This document shows positions 18,929 to 26,647 of a stretch of DNA of 64,000 nt, one piece after another. Each line of letters opens with the position of its first letter. Positions within the stretch are counted from its first letter, which is position 1. This stretch comes from Clostridium sp. BJN0013 (GTDB lineage: Bacteria > Bacillota > Clostridia > Clostridiales > Clostridiaceae). A model generated the notes under the pieces. It did not search any database, was not told where the DNA came from, and was given only the letters and a program-made list of their open reading frames with translations. The DNA lies in the NCBI RefSeq assembly GCF_040939125.1, contig NZ_CP162495.1:4030001-4094000 (forward strand), read 5' to 3'. Position numbers and translations under genes: made by a program.

Positions 18929-19525
18929 CTAGTATAATTGATTTTTATACTGTTCGTTACTTATTTTTTCTATAGGCTCAACATATTCTTCATCTTCGTC
19001 CTCGTATTCTTCAATTGTATTTTTTCTTCTATTAAATTTTCCCACCGATTGGTAGCTATCTTCTGCATCAAATTCTGTTTGGCTATCATACCCTAAATCA
19101 AGAGTATGTTCAATAACATCTTCTTCTACAGGTCTATTTCTTTTTTCCGCAGGTTTCATATTGTCAATAGTTCTTTGACAATCAATACAATACTCAGCGT
19201 AGGGAATAGATTCTAACCTACTTTCGCTTATATTTTTTCCACATTTTTTACATATGCCATAAGTCCCATTTTCTATATTTTTTAAAGCATCCTCTATTTT
19301 TCTTATAATAATTTTTTCATTTTTTTCAAACGCCATTCCTCTTTCTTTATCATATATACTACTAGCACTATCTGCAGGATGATTGTCATAAAAAGATAAT
19401 TCTGCAGACATTTCAGTATTGGATTTTATGGTTTCATTTTTTTCCATTTGTTTCAATAAATTATACGCTTCATTCTTCTGTGATTCTAATTTGTATTTTA
19501 GATTTTTTAGCAATTTATCATCCAT
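18929..19525 (-). CDS. DksA/TraR C4-type zinc finger protein (YteA-like)
   Basis: A 198-aa protein: N-terminal coiled coil (about 1-85), then a four-Cys zinc finger GICKKCG...YCIDCQ at about residues 95-118, then an acidic tail rich in Glu and Asp. This is the YteA/YocK architecture of Firmicutes, distant relatives of DksA that may act on RNA polymerase or in sporulation. The PADSASSIYDKERGMAFEKNE segment is highly characteristic. It is transcribed alone. Confidence 0.88.
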   Translation of the reverse strand: MDDKLLKNLKYKLESQKNEAYNLLKQMEKNETIKSNTEMSAELSFYDNHPADSASSIYDKERGMAFEKNEKIIIRKIEDALKNIENGTYGICKKCGKNISESRLESIPYAEYCIDCQRTIDNMKPAEKRNRPVEEDVIEHTLDLGYDSQTEFDAEDSYQSVGKFNRRKNTIEEYEDEDEEYVEPIEKISNEQYKNQLY

Positions 19526-19632
19526 ATTAGCATAACACCTTCCATTTATATTTAAACATATACTTATTTTAACTTAAAAAATATCATTTATTCCGTAATT
19601 ATAAATTATCATGTAAGAACAACAAAATTCTC

Positions 19633-19661
19633 TTGATAAGGAAGACTAAATAATGTAAAAT
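19633..19661 (+). promoter_or_regulatory. Promoter of the leu T-box leader
   Basis: TTGATA (19633-19638), a 17-bp spacer and TAAAAT (19656-19661). The transcript would start near 19668, just ahead of T-box Stem I. Confidence 0.72.
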
Positions 19662-19857
19662 AAATACAACAGGATAAAGGATATGAAAAGGAATAGTACC
19701 TATAGTCTAAATTTTAGAAAGCTGTTGGCTGATGTGAAACAGTATAAAGAATATAGGGAACTCGCCTTGGAAACTTCTACTCAAAATTCAGAACTAGGCT
19801 ATATGCAATTTCTGAAAAGTAGATATAGACAGAAACCCTCTGTTATAAGGGAAAGAC

Positions 19858-20012
19858 ATCAAGTTCTTCTGAGATTCAGGTGGAGTTTGCTATTGAGAAA
19901 TGCTTATCTCCACCTGAACCTTAGAAGAACTTATCCAGGCGCGTAGCAGTGCTTATCTCCCACTTTAAAGAAGATGTGAGCGTTAGCAATGGTAGCGTTC
20001 GGATAAAATTTA
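19858..20012 (+). repeat. Dispersed structured repeat, copy B, inside the T-box leader
   Basis: Begins ATCAAGTTCTTCTGAG; arms TTCAGGTGGAG and CTCCACCTGAA form an 11-bp hairpin extended by GTTCTTCT/AGAAGAAC. Then TTATCCAGGCGCGTAGCAG ... GGATAAA closes a second domain. It is the most GC-rich and best-paired copy. Confidence 0.82.
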
Positions 20013-20075
20013 TTTAACTTGTGTCTCTAAAATATAAACTTAAATTTATAAATTAGAGTGGTACAGCGAAGATTT

Positions 20076-20124
20076 AATCTTTCGTCTCTAACTGCAGTAT
20101 CAGCAGAAGACGAAAGATTTTTTT
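20076..20124 (+). terminator. T-box attenuator terminator
   Basis: AATCTTTCGTC (20076-20086) pairs with GACGAAAGATT (20109-20119), followed by a T run to 20124. Its 5' arm overlaps the region needed for the antiterminator, the standard T-box switch. Confidence 0.85.
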
Positions 20125-20134
20125 ATTACTATGA

Positions 20135-21454
20135 AAAAGGAGAGAAGGTGCTCTTAAAGCAATTGTTCATTTATATAATTCCACTTCTGTTGCACAAAGG
20201 GAGCAAGTATTCAAAAAAACAAAAGAAGAGGTTAAACAACTAGCTATAGAAGGAGCCAAATTATTAAAAGAATTATCATCAGATACAGAGGGCAATTTTT
20301 CTTTTCAATACAGTCCTGAAAGTTTTCCAGGAACTGAAGTAGATTATGCACTTGATGTGTGCAATAATATACTTGATATTTGGCAGCCAGATTGTGGACA
20401 TAAAGTAGTTATTAATATCCCTACAACTGTTGAAAATGCTATGCCTCATGTATTTGCCAGTCAAGTGGAATATATAAATAATAATTTAAAATACAGAGAA
20501 AATGTTATTTTATCATTACATCCTCATAATGATAGGGGCTGTGGAGTTTGTGATGCAGAACTTGGATTATTGGCAGGTGCAGATAGAATTGAAGGAACCT
20601 TATTTGGAAACGGAGAAAGGACAGGCAATGTAGATATTATTACAGTTGCCATGAATCTTTATTCTCACGGCGTTGATCCCAAATTAGATTTTAGCGATAT
20701 ACCAAATATTTGTAATAAGTATGAAAAACTCACCAAAATGAGTGTACATGAAAGACAACCTTATGCTGGTTCACTGGTATTTACAGCTTTTTCTGGTTCC
20801 CATCAGGATGCCATTGCAAAAGGTATGAGCTGGCGTGAAGAAAAAGATTGTAAACATTGGACAGTACCTTATTTACCTATTGATCCTAAAGATGTAGGAA
20901 GAAAATATGACTCGGATGTGATACGCTTTAACAGTCAATCAGGAAAAGGTGGTGTCAGCTATATTCTTAAACAGAATTTTGGCATTCAATTGCCTGAAAA
21001 GATGAAGGAGGAAATGAGTTATATATCCAAATCAATTTCCGATGCCCAGCATAAAGAGTTAACTCCAGAATGGATCTATGAAGTGTTTGAATCAGAATAT
21101 ATGGGAACCAGTCACATTTTCAGAATAGATGAATGCCACTTTAAGCAGCAAGATGGTATAATTGCAGAAGTTACAATTGAATATAATAAGCGGTATAAAG
21201 TACTAAATGGCAAGGGAAATGGAAGATTAGACGCCGTCAGCAATGCTTTAAAGCAATATTTTTCTGTGAACTATGAAATATCCTGTTATGAAGAACATGC
21301 CCTGGAAAAAGGTTCTTCTTCAAAAGCTATATCTTATGTAGGAATTACCTGTCATGATAAATTGTATTGGGGGGTAGGGGTCGACCCAGACATTATAAAA
21401 TCTTCTATTCAAGCTTTAATTGCTGCAATTAATCGTTCGGGACAAATATCATAA
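20135..21454 (+). pseudogene. leuA: 2-isopropylmalate synthase (LeuA), missing its N-terminal third
   Basis: The frame reads EGALKAIVHLYNSTSVAQRE from 20144, matching the interior of type-2 LeuA (about residue 130-140 of about 560), and continues intact to the stop: HPHNDRGCGVCDAELGLLAGADRIEGTLFGNGERTGN (metal-binding His pair and FGNGERTGN), then the C-terminal allosteric domain. The N-terminal segment with the RDGNQ metal-binding Asp is absent. Upstream in frame is a stop at 20132. A ribosome binding site AAGGAGAGAAGG (about 20137-20148) abuts the first conserved codon, so the start and about 130 codons appear deleted precisely. An internal GTG at 20357 is the only plausible start left. It should be inactive. 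Confidence 0.87.
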
Positions 21455-21469
21455 ATTAATAAATCACTT

Positions 21470-21535
21470 GTAAAATAATCTTAATCTTTCAATTTTAAAT
21501 TATATAATATTGAAAGATTACATAGATTATTTTAC
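21470..21535. terminator. Bidirectional terminator between leuA and the GNAT gene
   Basis: Arms 21470-21493 and 21509-21535 pair over more than 20 bp with a small internal bulge (GTAAAATAATCT against AGATTATTTTAC; AATCTTTCAAT against ATTGAAAGATT), between converging genes. Confidence 0.75.
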
Positions 21536-21551
21536 TTTTATATTTTTGGTT

Positions 21552-22055
21552 TTAATCTTTTAACTTCAATTCCATAAATCTTGTACCTTTTATTGGATTA
21601 TATACATATGGTTCAATATCATAGAAACCAAAGGATACATATAAATCCTGAGCTTTTTTCATCGCTTCAAGAGTATCCAGTCTCATGTAACTATAATTAA
21701 GCCTTAAGGCCTCTTGAATTATTATATTAACAAGTTTTTTTCCAATACCTAATTTTCTATAAGTATCTCTAACGTACAATCTTTTCATTTCGCATATATT
21801 TTTAGAAATTTTGCGGAGTGCAATAGTACCTGCTGCTTTGTTATCAACCAGTGCTAATATTAAAATTCCATAAGGTGTCCCGTATTTTCCCGGCAGTACT
21901 TTAACCTCTGTCTCGAAATTCTGAAAGTATAGATCTATTTTAAGTGATTGCGCATATTCTAAAAAAAGTTTCCTTACTTCTTCTACCATGATGCTTTGTT
22001 TATATACATGTTCAAATCGAATAATAGAATTACTAATATTAAAATTAGATTTCAT
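21552..22055 (-). CDS. GNAT family N-acetyltransferase
   Basis: A 167-aa acetyltransferase. Acetyl-CoA motif A is [27 protein letters not shown] at about residues 88-115 (R/Q-x-x-G-x-G/A form), and motif B is [22 protein letters not shown] near 130. The closing stretch '[23 protein letters not shown]' is typical of a common Firmicutes subgroup. The acceptor is unknown. GAGGTGATTT precedes the ATG. Confidence 0.88.
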   Translation of the reverse strand: MKSNFNISNSIIRFEHVYKQSIMVEEVRKLFLEYAQSLKIDLYFQNFETEVKVLPGKYGTPYGILILALVDNKAAGTIALRKISKNICEMKRLYVRDTYRKLGIGKKLVNIIIQEALRLNYSYMRLDTLEAMKKAQDLYVSFGFYDIEPYVYNPIKGTRFMELKLKD

Positions 22056-22133
22056 AAATTATAAATCACCTCACTTGAAACTATTTAGCTCCACTTTTAA
22101 ACAAGTTCAACAACAGATATAATCCTATACTAT

Positions 22134-22442
22134 CTATAAATTTTGAATAATTGCATAACTTTCAATAAATGCACCTATGAGCACAAAAAACAAACCTAGC
22201 AAAACAATCCACTTATATAAAAAAATTTGTATGGTTGAAACAATAAAACTTTTTGATGTTTCCCAGCTTTGTAAAAAATTTTTACTTTTCAAAAAACCAT
22301 CTGGCAGCAAATAATAACTTACAATTGAAGTGCCAAAAAAAATCATAAGATATAAAGCAGCGGTTGTAAAAATTCTTATTGTTACTTTTTCATGAACTAA
22401 ACCTTGTTTTATAAATTTTATATTAAAAACCTCCCATAACAA
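22134..22442 (-). CDS. Small membrane protein of unknown function
   Basis: About 102 aa with two hydrophobic segments (TTAALYLMIFFGTSIVSYYLL and YKWIVLLGLFFVLIGAFIESYA). The start is uncertain: a GGGAGG lies within the first codons, so translation may begin further in at a rarer codon. The end may be truncated. There is a loose resemblance to SpoIIM/DUF95-type membrane proteins, but I do not recognise it firmly. Confidence 0.45.
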   Translation of the reverse strand: MLWEVFNIKFIKQGLVHEKVTIRIFTTAALYLMIFFGTSIVSYYLLPDGFLKSKNFLQSWETSKSFIVSTIQIFLYKWIVLLGLFFVLIGAFIESYAIIQNL

Positions 22443-22548
22443 ACATTAAACTTGCCACTTCTAATTTTTCATCAACTACCCGTTCACAAACACCTATCCA
22501 AAAACATTCATCAAAAAATACTGTGAATTTACTTCTTACTATATTCAT
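22423..22548 (-). pseudogene. YjdF-like (DUF2992) N-terminal remnant
   Basis: From ATG 22546-22548 the frame reads MNIVRSKFTVFFDECFWIGV then CERVVDEKLEVASLMFVMGGF and stops. The FTVFFDExFWxGVxER pattern is the start of YjdF/DUF2992 (usually about 140 aa), so about 70% is lost. AGGAAG precedes the start. YjdF genes elsewhere follow an azaaromatic-sensing riboswitch. Confidence 0.6.
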
Positions 22549-22728
22549 AAAGTTCTTCCTAAGTAAATTAACTAAAGAATGGACAACCTTAGGAGGCAGG
22601 TTACTGACAGTTAAATCCTAACTGCGTCCGGACTATCAACCGGAATTGTATTTTTATCTTTGCTGCTTAAATACTAGCTTTTTTAGTGGTGCCTGTCAAG
22701 GTTGACACCAATTTCACACCAATTTGTA
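22549..22728 (-). other. Leader region of the YjdF remnant
   Basis: The minus strand contains TTCCGG-TTGATAGT-CCGGA and AGTTA-GGATT-TAACT hairpins followed by CCTCCTAAGG. It has riboswitch-like short conserved hairpins, with ATAGTCCGGACG resembling the 3' part of an FMN element, but a full consensus is not present. The integrase fragment ends just upstream, so the leader may be truncated. Confidence 0.3.
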
Positions 22729-22935
22729 TTATATCGCTTCGAGCAATTCCAATGCTTCTTCTTTCTCTTTTTTAAATACATGAATATAGGTGTCATATGT
22801 TGTTGATATAGCAGCATGACCAAGCCACTGACTTACAACACTGATACTGACACCTGATTTCAATGCTCTGCTGGCAAAGGTATGTCTAAGTTGATGAATA
22901 GTTAAAGGCTTATCAATATCTGCTTTTTCAAGCAC
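22729..22935 (-). pseudogene. Tyrosine recombinase (integrase), C-terminal catalytic fragment
   Basis: The fragment LTIHQLRHTFASRALKSGV ... VVSQWLGHAAISTTYDTYIHV carries the HxxR, H/W and nucleophilic Tyr motifs of phage-type integrases. Only about 68 aa remain; the central part with the first catalytic Arg is missing. It pairs with the N-terminal fragment at 22960-23238, so one integrase gene has suffered an internal deletion. Confidence 0.85.
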
Positions 22936-22959
22936 CCTTGAGTTGACTTTTTTTCGGAA

Positions 22960-23238
22960 TTACGACATTGACCATTGGATTTCTTGCAATATCGCTCCAA
23001 TATAGTCACTTAGCATAATCTTTTTATTTTCTATCACACCACAAGCAACAGTTTTCTTAAACACCTTTAATTTTCGCTTTACCTCTGCTCCTGTTTTTCC
23101 ATATTCATAATGTGGTTTCATCATGTTTTCATCTTTATATTTTGCTATCCATCTCCCATCTTTTCGTTTGTAAATACTACCTTCACCATAATCTCTATAT
23201 TTTCTGTTTTTCTGCTCAACTGTAACCATTAATCTCAT
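22960..23238 (-). pseudogene. Tyrosine recombinase (integrase), N-terminal DNA-binding fragment
   Basis: KYRDYGEGSIYKRKDGRWIAKYKDE is the AP2-like arm-binding domain of Tn916/phage-type integrases. After about 75 residues the frame diverges into unrelated sequence. It lies directly upstream of the catalytic fragment on the same strand. Confidence 0.8.
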
Positions 23239-23296
23239 TCACTTTCCACAAAATCAAGATACACAGAATCAAATTCGTAATAGCAGTTAATGCTTC

Positions 23297-23623
23297 TCAG
23301 TTAACTTCAACCATTCTTAATTCATCTTCTAGAGGAACAGCGCCTATTTCACCAAATATACCATAGTCTACGCAATTGGCTAAAAAAATAATATTAGGAT
23401 TTTCTTCTTTAACAATTGCTTCATATTTTTCATATGACTTTTTATCAGACAAATCCATATGAATAATTTCGGATGCAATTGGTAATTATTTTTGAAGATC
23501 CTCCAACAATTTTTTATCCTTATCAATCAACCAAATTTCATCTATATCTATTTTGTTCAGTTCTCTTACAATTTTCCTACCAATTCCTAAAGCAGAATCG
23601 GTAATAACAGCTATATTTTTCAT
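23297..23623 (-). pseudogene. Short-chain dehydrogenase fragment with an internal stop
   Basis: The frame from ATG 23621-23623 reads MKNIAVITDSALGIGRKIVR then LNKIDIDEIWLIDKDKKLL, hits TAA at 23486-23488, and resumes IHMDLSDKKSYEKYEAIV ... NCVDYGIFGEIGAVPLEDE before stopping at 23297. This is the N-terminal NAD(P)-binding half of an SDR (usual length about 250 aa). Its start overlaps the stop of the DUF4334 gene (TAATG), so the two formed an operon. Confidence 0.75.
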
Positions 23624-24174
23624 TAAATTGTACCTTCCTGTACTCTATCCAAAATAAAAAAATATGATTTATCCGTTTTAATTCCTTTAATGTCCATAAT
23701 TCCCATGAGCGTATTATCATCCACCTTCCTGAAAATATCAATAATCCCTTTTGTATCATAAACCATAGCTGAAGTCACTTTGCCTCTATAATTTACTTCT
23801 CTTAATCTTGCCGAGCTTTTATTAGTAGAAAGAATCGGAACAACTACTTTCATAGCTAAGTTCACAATCCTATGAGGAATTTTATCGAATGGCAATGTGA
23901 TTGGAATTAAAGTAGGATTACCCGCATATAATTTTCCGTTTTGTTTTTCAAAAATTAACGGATAAACTTCTTCGGAATTGACGAATCTTTTTCCATACCA
24001 GCCAGCTGCTTTCAGAAGTCCTTCGAACGGATGTCCAGTCTTCATTTCCGAACCCTTCCATAATCCCCACATTTCATCTGGAATAACAGGTTCTAAACTA
24101 TCATAAAATGCAAAAGCATCTTCTTGAGAAATAGTTTCCTTAAGAATTTGATTAACTTTTTCACGATTATCCAT
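23623..24174 (-). CDS. GXWXG / DUF4334 domain protein
   Basis: A 183-aa protein with the GXWXG motif (DEMWGLWKGSEMKTGHPF, about residues 33-50) and a C-terminal DUF4334 domain (RGKVTSAMVYDTKGIIDIFRKVDDNTLMGIMD). The family is uncharacterised and often sits next to SDR or oxidoreductase genes, as here with the overlapping broken SDR. AAGGAGGAAAT precedes the ATG. The protein itself looks intact. Confidence 0.8.
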   Translation of the reverse strand: MDNREKVNQILKETISQEDAFAFYDSLEPVIPDEMWGLWKGSEMKTGHPFEGLLKAAGWYGKRFVNSEEVYPLIFEKQNGKLYAGNPTLIPITLPFDKIPHRIVNLAMKVVVPILSTNKSSARLREVNYRGKVTSAMVYDTKGIIDIFRKVDDNTLMGIMDIKGIKTDKSYFFILDRVQEGTI

Positions 24175-24433
24175 CGGATCATTTCCTCCTTTAAGAATGA
24201 AAGTAAAAAAATTCTAAGTTTTTTCATTAACCTTTAAAACAACTAACATAACAATTATAATTAAAATTTAGCTATAAAATTTTATATTTTTATTATAGCC
24301 TTTAGGCCATTTAAATCAATGACCAGTTTTTTAATAATGTAGCTTATTATGCAAACGGGTTATACCTTGTATAATATCAAAGTTTTTAGATATTATTGTT
24401 AAATCTGTACCTACCATAAATACACTACATATT

Positions 24434-25078
24434 ATGCCGCTCAAACGACCTGTTTGTGGGCATTTCCAGAGTTTATATTTCTTTGATAAGACAGTCCTGT
24501 ATTTGAGTATGGTTTACCTGCCAACCGGAACTGTGTTTTTATCTTTTCTTTTATTCTATCAGGATCATAAGGTAATAGGTATTATTACCTTATCAGATAT
24601 TCTTAAACAAAATATCAAAGAAGCAATAACAGAGCTTCACTCTGCTGGTATACACCGCACCGTTCTTTTAACAGGAGATAATAAAAATGCTGCAGAATAC
24701 ATTGCCACAAAATCAGGTATTACAGAAATAAATGCCTCTCTACTTCCCGAGGATAAAGTTCGTATTATATCAGAAATAGAAAATGAAGGTGATTACATAT
24801 GTATGATTGGTGATGGAATCAATGATGCAGCTGCACTAAAAACAGCTTATGTAAAACGGTTGTCAAATGCTACCATATACAATATCAAAGTCAATATTTC
24901 AATATCTATGGTAATTAATGTACTAGCAATTATATTATCCTTGTTAGGAGTGTTAAATCCTACTACGGGAGCACTAGTACATAATGCCGGTTCCGTACTG
25001 GTAGTAATGAATGCCGCAAGATTATATGATAGAAGCACGAGTGTTGATTATCCAAAATACGTAAATAAAAAGGTATGA
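24434..25078 (+). pseudogene. Heavy-metal P1B-type ATPase, C-terminal remnant with internal deletion
   Basis: From about residue 40 the protein reads HKVIGIITLSDILKQNIKEAI, LLTGDNKNAAEYIA, LPEDKVRIISE and MIGDGINDAAALKTA, the hinge and P-domain of Cd/Zn/Pb ATPases. It then jumps to NATIYNIKVNISISMVINVLAIIL ... LVHNAGSVLVVMNAARL, the last two membrane helices. The metal-binding, A-domain, CPC and DKTGT regions upstream are gone, and about 25 residues after GDGINDAAALKTA (normally VGIAMG...) are deleted. It is non-functional. Confidence 0.85.
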
Positions 25079-25080
25079 AA

Positions 25081-25148
25081 ATGAGGTCATCCTATGGTAA
25101 TATTAATTTGCTGAGAAAAAATACTACTGTTTAGGAGAGTGACCTCAT
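25081..25148 (+). promoter_or_regulatory. Inverted repeat overlapping the IS4 transposase start codon
   Basis: ATGAGGTCA (25081-25089) pairs with TGACCTCAT (25140-25148), whose AT belongs to the transposase ATG. A read-through transcript would fold the start codon into a stem, the arrangement known to limit transposase expression from external transcription in IS10 and IS50. The role here is inferred. Confidence 0.5.
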
Positions 25149-26271
25149 GAGAAATAATACCACTATATTTGATATATTTCAAACACTTTTAAAAAAAGAA
25201 GAAGTAATTACAGTATGTGCGGTTTTAGGCTATAAGGATACATCAAGAAAATTCACAGTATATGATTTGTTTCAATTTTTTATAGCGACAGCAACTAATG
25301 AATACAAAAGTTTTAGAGCTGGTTCAGATTTTATGAATGAAGCTGGATTAAGAGCAGTTGATTATTCCACAATTTCGAAGAAAGCAGCAAATGTAGATTA
25401 TAAAATAGCTAAGAAATTATTTGAGATTCTTATAACTAAATGCAATCGTTCAACTCGAAGAATACTTAAATTACCAAAAGATTTATTAGCAGTAGATTCC
25501 ACTACTATAACTGTTGGTGAAGGCAGATTGAAATGGGCAAAGTTCAAAGGTAATAAGTCAGGAATAAAGCTGCATGTGGCTCTTAATGTAAATACTTTAA
25601 TGCCTCAAAAAGTCATTGAAACTACTGCAAACAAACATGATGGTCCAATAGGTGAAAAACTTATTAATACAGATTGTATCTTGGTAGAAGATAGAGCTTA
25701 TGGGAAACATAAGAGATATGATATGTTTAAATCTATAAAACAAGCATTTGTCATAAGAATCAAAGACAATATAACTCTAAGTTATCCAAAAAACATAAAA
25801 AGTTTAAGAACTGAAAATTCTAATATAATCAAGGATGTTACTTGTTATCTTGGAGAAGGCTCTTCTAAAACTGAAAATAGATTTAGAGTTGTTCAATTTA
25901 GTGACTTCTATGGAAAATCCATAAGGGTATGTACTAACTTAATGGCCATTACACCTGAAAAAATTGCAGATATCTATAAAGAAAGATGGAAAGTTGAAAG
26001 CTTTTTTAGATTTATAAAGCAAAATTTGAATGTTAAAAGATTGTTTGGAACAAGTGAAAATGCAGTTTACAATCAACTTTTTATAGCTTTAATTGCGTAT
26101 GTATTACTTCATTTTTCTTATGTTAATGTGTCTCAAAATTTGAAATTTGTTAAGTTATCATTTTGTGAGTTTGTTAGAAAACTTCTTAATTCTACACTTC
26201 AAGACGAAGTTCAAGTATGCATTGACTTATTATTTAAAAATATCAATAATTATCAAATTTGTTTATGGTGA
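25147..26271 (+). CDS. IS4-family transposase (DDE)
   Basis: A 374-aa DDE transposase, apparently intact. Asp residues are in LLAVDSTTITV (about 119) and CILVEDRAYG (about 182), and the YREK-like signature with catalytic Glu is YKERWKVESFFRFIKQNLNVKRL (about 280-300). An N-terminal DUF4372-type start (TIFDIFQTLLKKEEV) is typical of this IS4 subgroup. I could not define convincing terminal inverted repeats, so the element ends are unset; repeat copy C begins 65 bp after its stop. Confidence 0.9.
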   Translation: MRNNTTIFDIFQTLLKKEEVITVCAVLGYKDTSRKFTVYDLFQFFIATATNEYKSFRAGSDFMNEAGLRAVDYSTISKKAANVDYKIAKKLFEILITKCNRSTRRILKLPKDLLAVDSTTITVGEGRLKWAKFKGNKSGIKLHVALNVNTLMPQKVIETTANKHDGPIGEKLINTDCILVEDRAYGKHKRYDMFKSIKQAFVIRIKDNITLSYPKNIKSLRTENSNIIKDVTCYLGEGSSKTENRFRVVQFSDFYGKSIRVCTNLMAITPEKIADIYKERWKVESFFRFIKQNLNVKRLFGTSENAVYNQLFIALIAYVLLHFSYVNVSQNLKFVKLSFCEFVRKLLNSTLQDEVQVCIDLLFKNINNYQICLW

Positions 26272-26335
26272 AAAATGGTTAATCAACATGTGTGTGATAG
26301 AAGGATATAATAATTTCTTTTGACTCATAATCACC

Positions 26336-26481
26336 ATCAAGTAATTCTTAAGTTCAGCTAGAATTCTCTCATAAGGAATGCTTTTCTGAATCTTAGAGGA
26401 ATTTACCTATAGACGTAATAGTGCTTATCTTCTACTTTGAAGAAACTGGAAGTATTAGATAATTGCAATTTGGGGATAAAT
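26336..26481 (+). repeat. Dispersed structured repeat, copy C (degenerate)
   Basis: Begins ATCAAGTAATTCTTAAGTTC and ends GGGGATAAAT. The hairpin arms are eroded (TTCAGCTAGAATTC / TTTTCTGAATC), and the GTGCTTATCTTCTACTTTGAAG middle is recognisable against copy B. Confidence 0.68.
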
Positions 26482-26647
26482 CAAATTAGTTGACTGAACA
26501 ACTAATTTTTGATATAATCTCTTATAAATTGCAAATTAAAAATAGAATTACCCCTCATTTACCTGAAAGGCAATGCTATTAATCGCAATTAAATTCAAGA
26601 AAGGTAAATAAAAAAATGCTACAATTTATTACTGGGAAAAAAAGCCA

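Larger units (their letters stand above)
19668..20128 (+). ncRNA. T-box leader with leucine (CTC) specifier, interrupted by a repeat
   Basis: Stem I shows the AGGAATAGTA element, the distal GCTGTTGGCTGATG...AACAG segment, and a specifier loop GGGAACTCGCC whose codon CTC (19761-19763) reads Leu. The antiterminator T-box AGAGTGGTACAGCG is at 20055-20068, a slight departure from the usual GGNACCGCG. Repeat copy B (19858-20012) lies between Stem I/II and the antiterminator, which normally sit closer together. T-box leaders sense uncharged tRNA. The target is the decayed leuA downstream. An open frame at 19683-19946 is a by-product of this RNA, not a gene. Confidence 0.88.

Noticed and set aside
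19683..19946. 87-codon open frame downstream of the DksA-like gene
   Set aside because: It covers T-box Stem I and repeat copy B; the protein has no family features and the RNA motifs explain the conservation.
20357..21454. leuA as a complete short gene starting at GTG 20357
   Set aside because: Conserved LeuA residues extend upstream to 20144 in the same frame, so the real gene was longer and is truncated.
24434..24560. First 40 codons of the P-type ATPase frame as a true N-terminus
   Set aside because: They match no part of the family; the homology begins abruptly at HKVIGII, so this is a junction artefact.
25081..26328. ATGAGGTCA / TGACTCAT as terminal repeats of the IS4 element at 25147
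   Set aside because: The match stops after eight or nine bases and no target duplication is seen.
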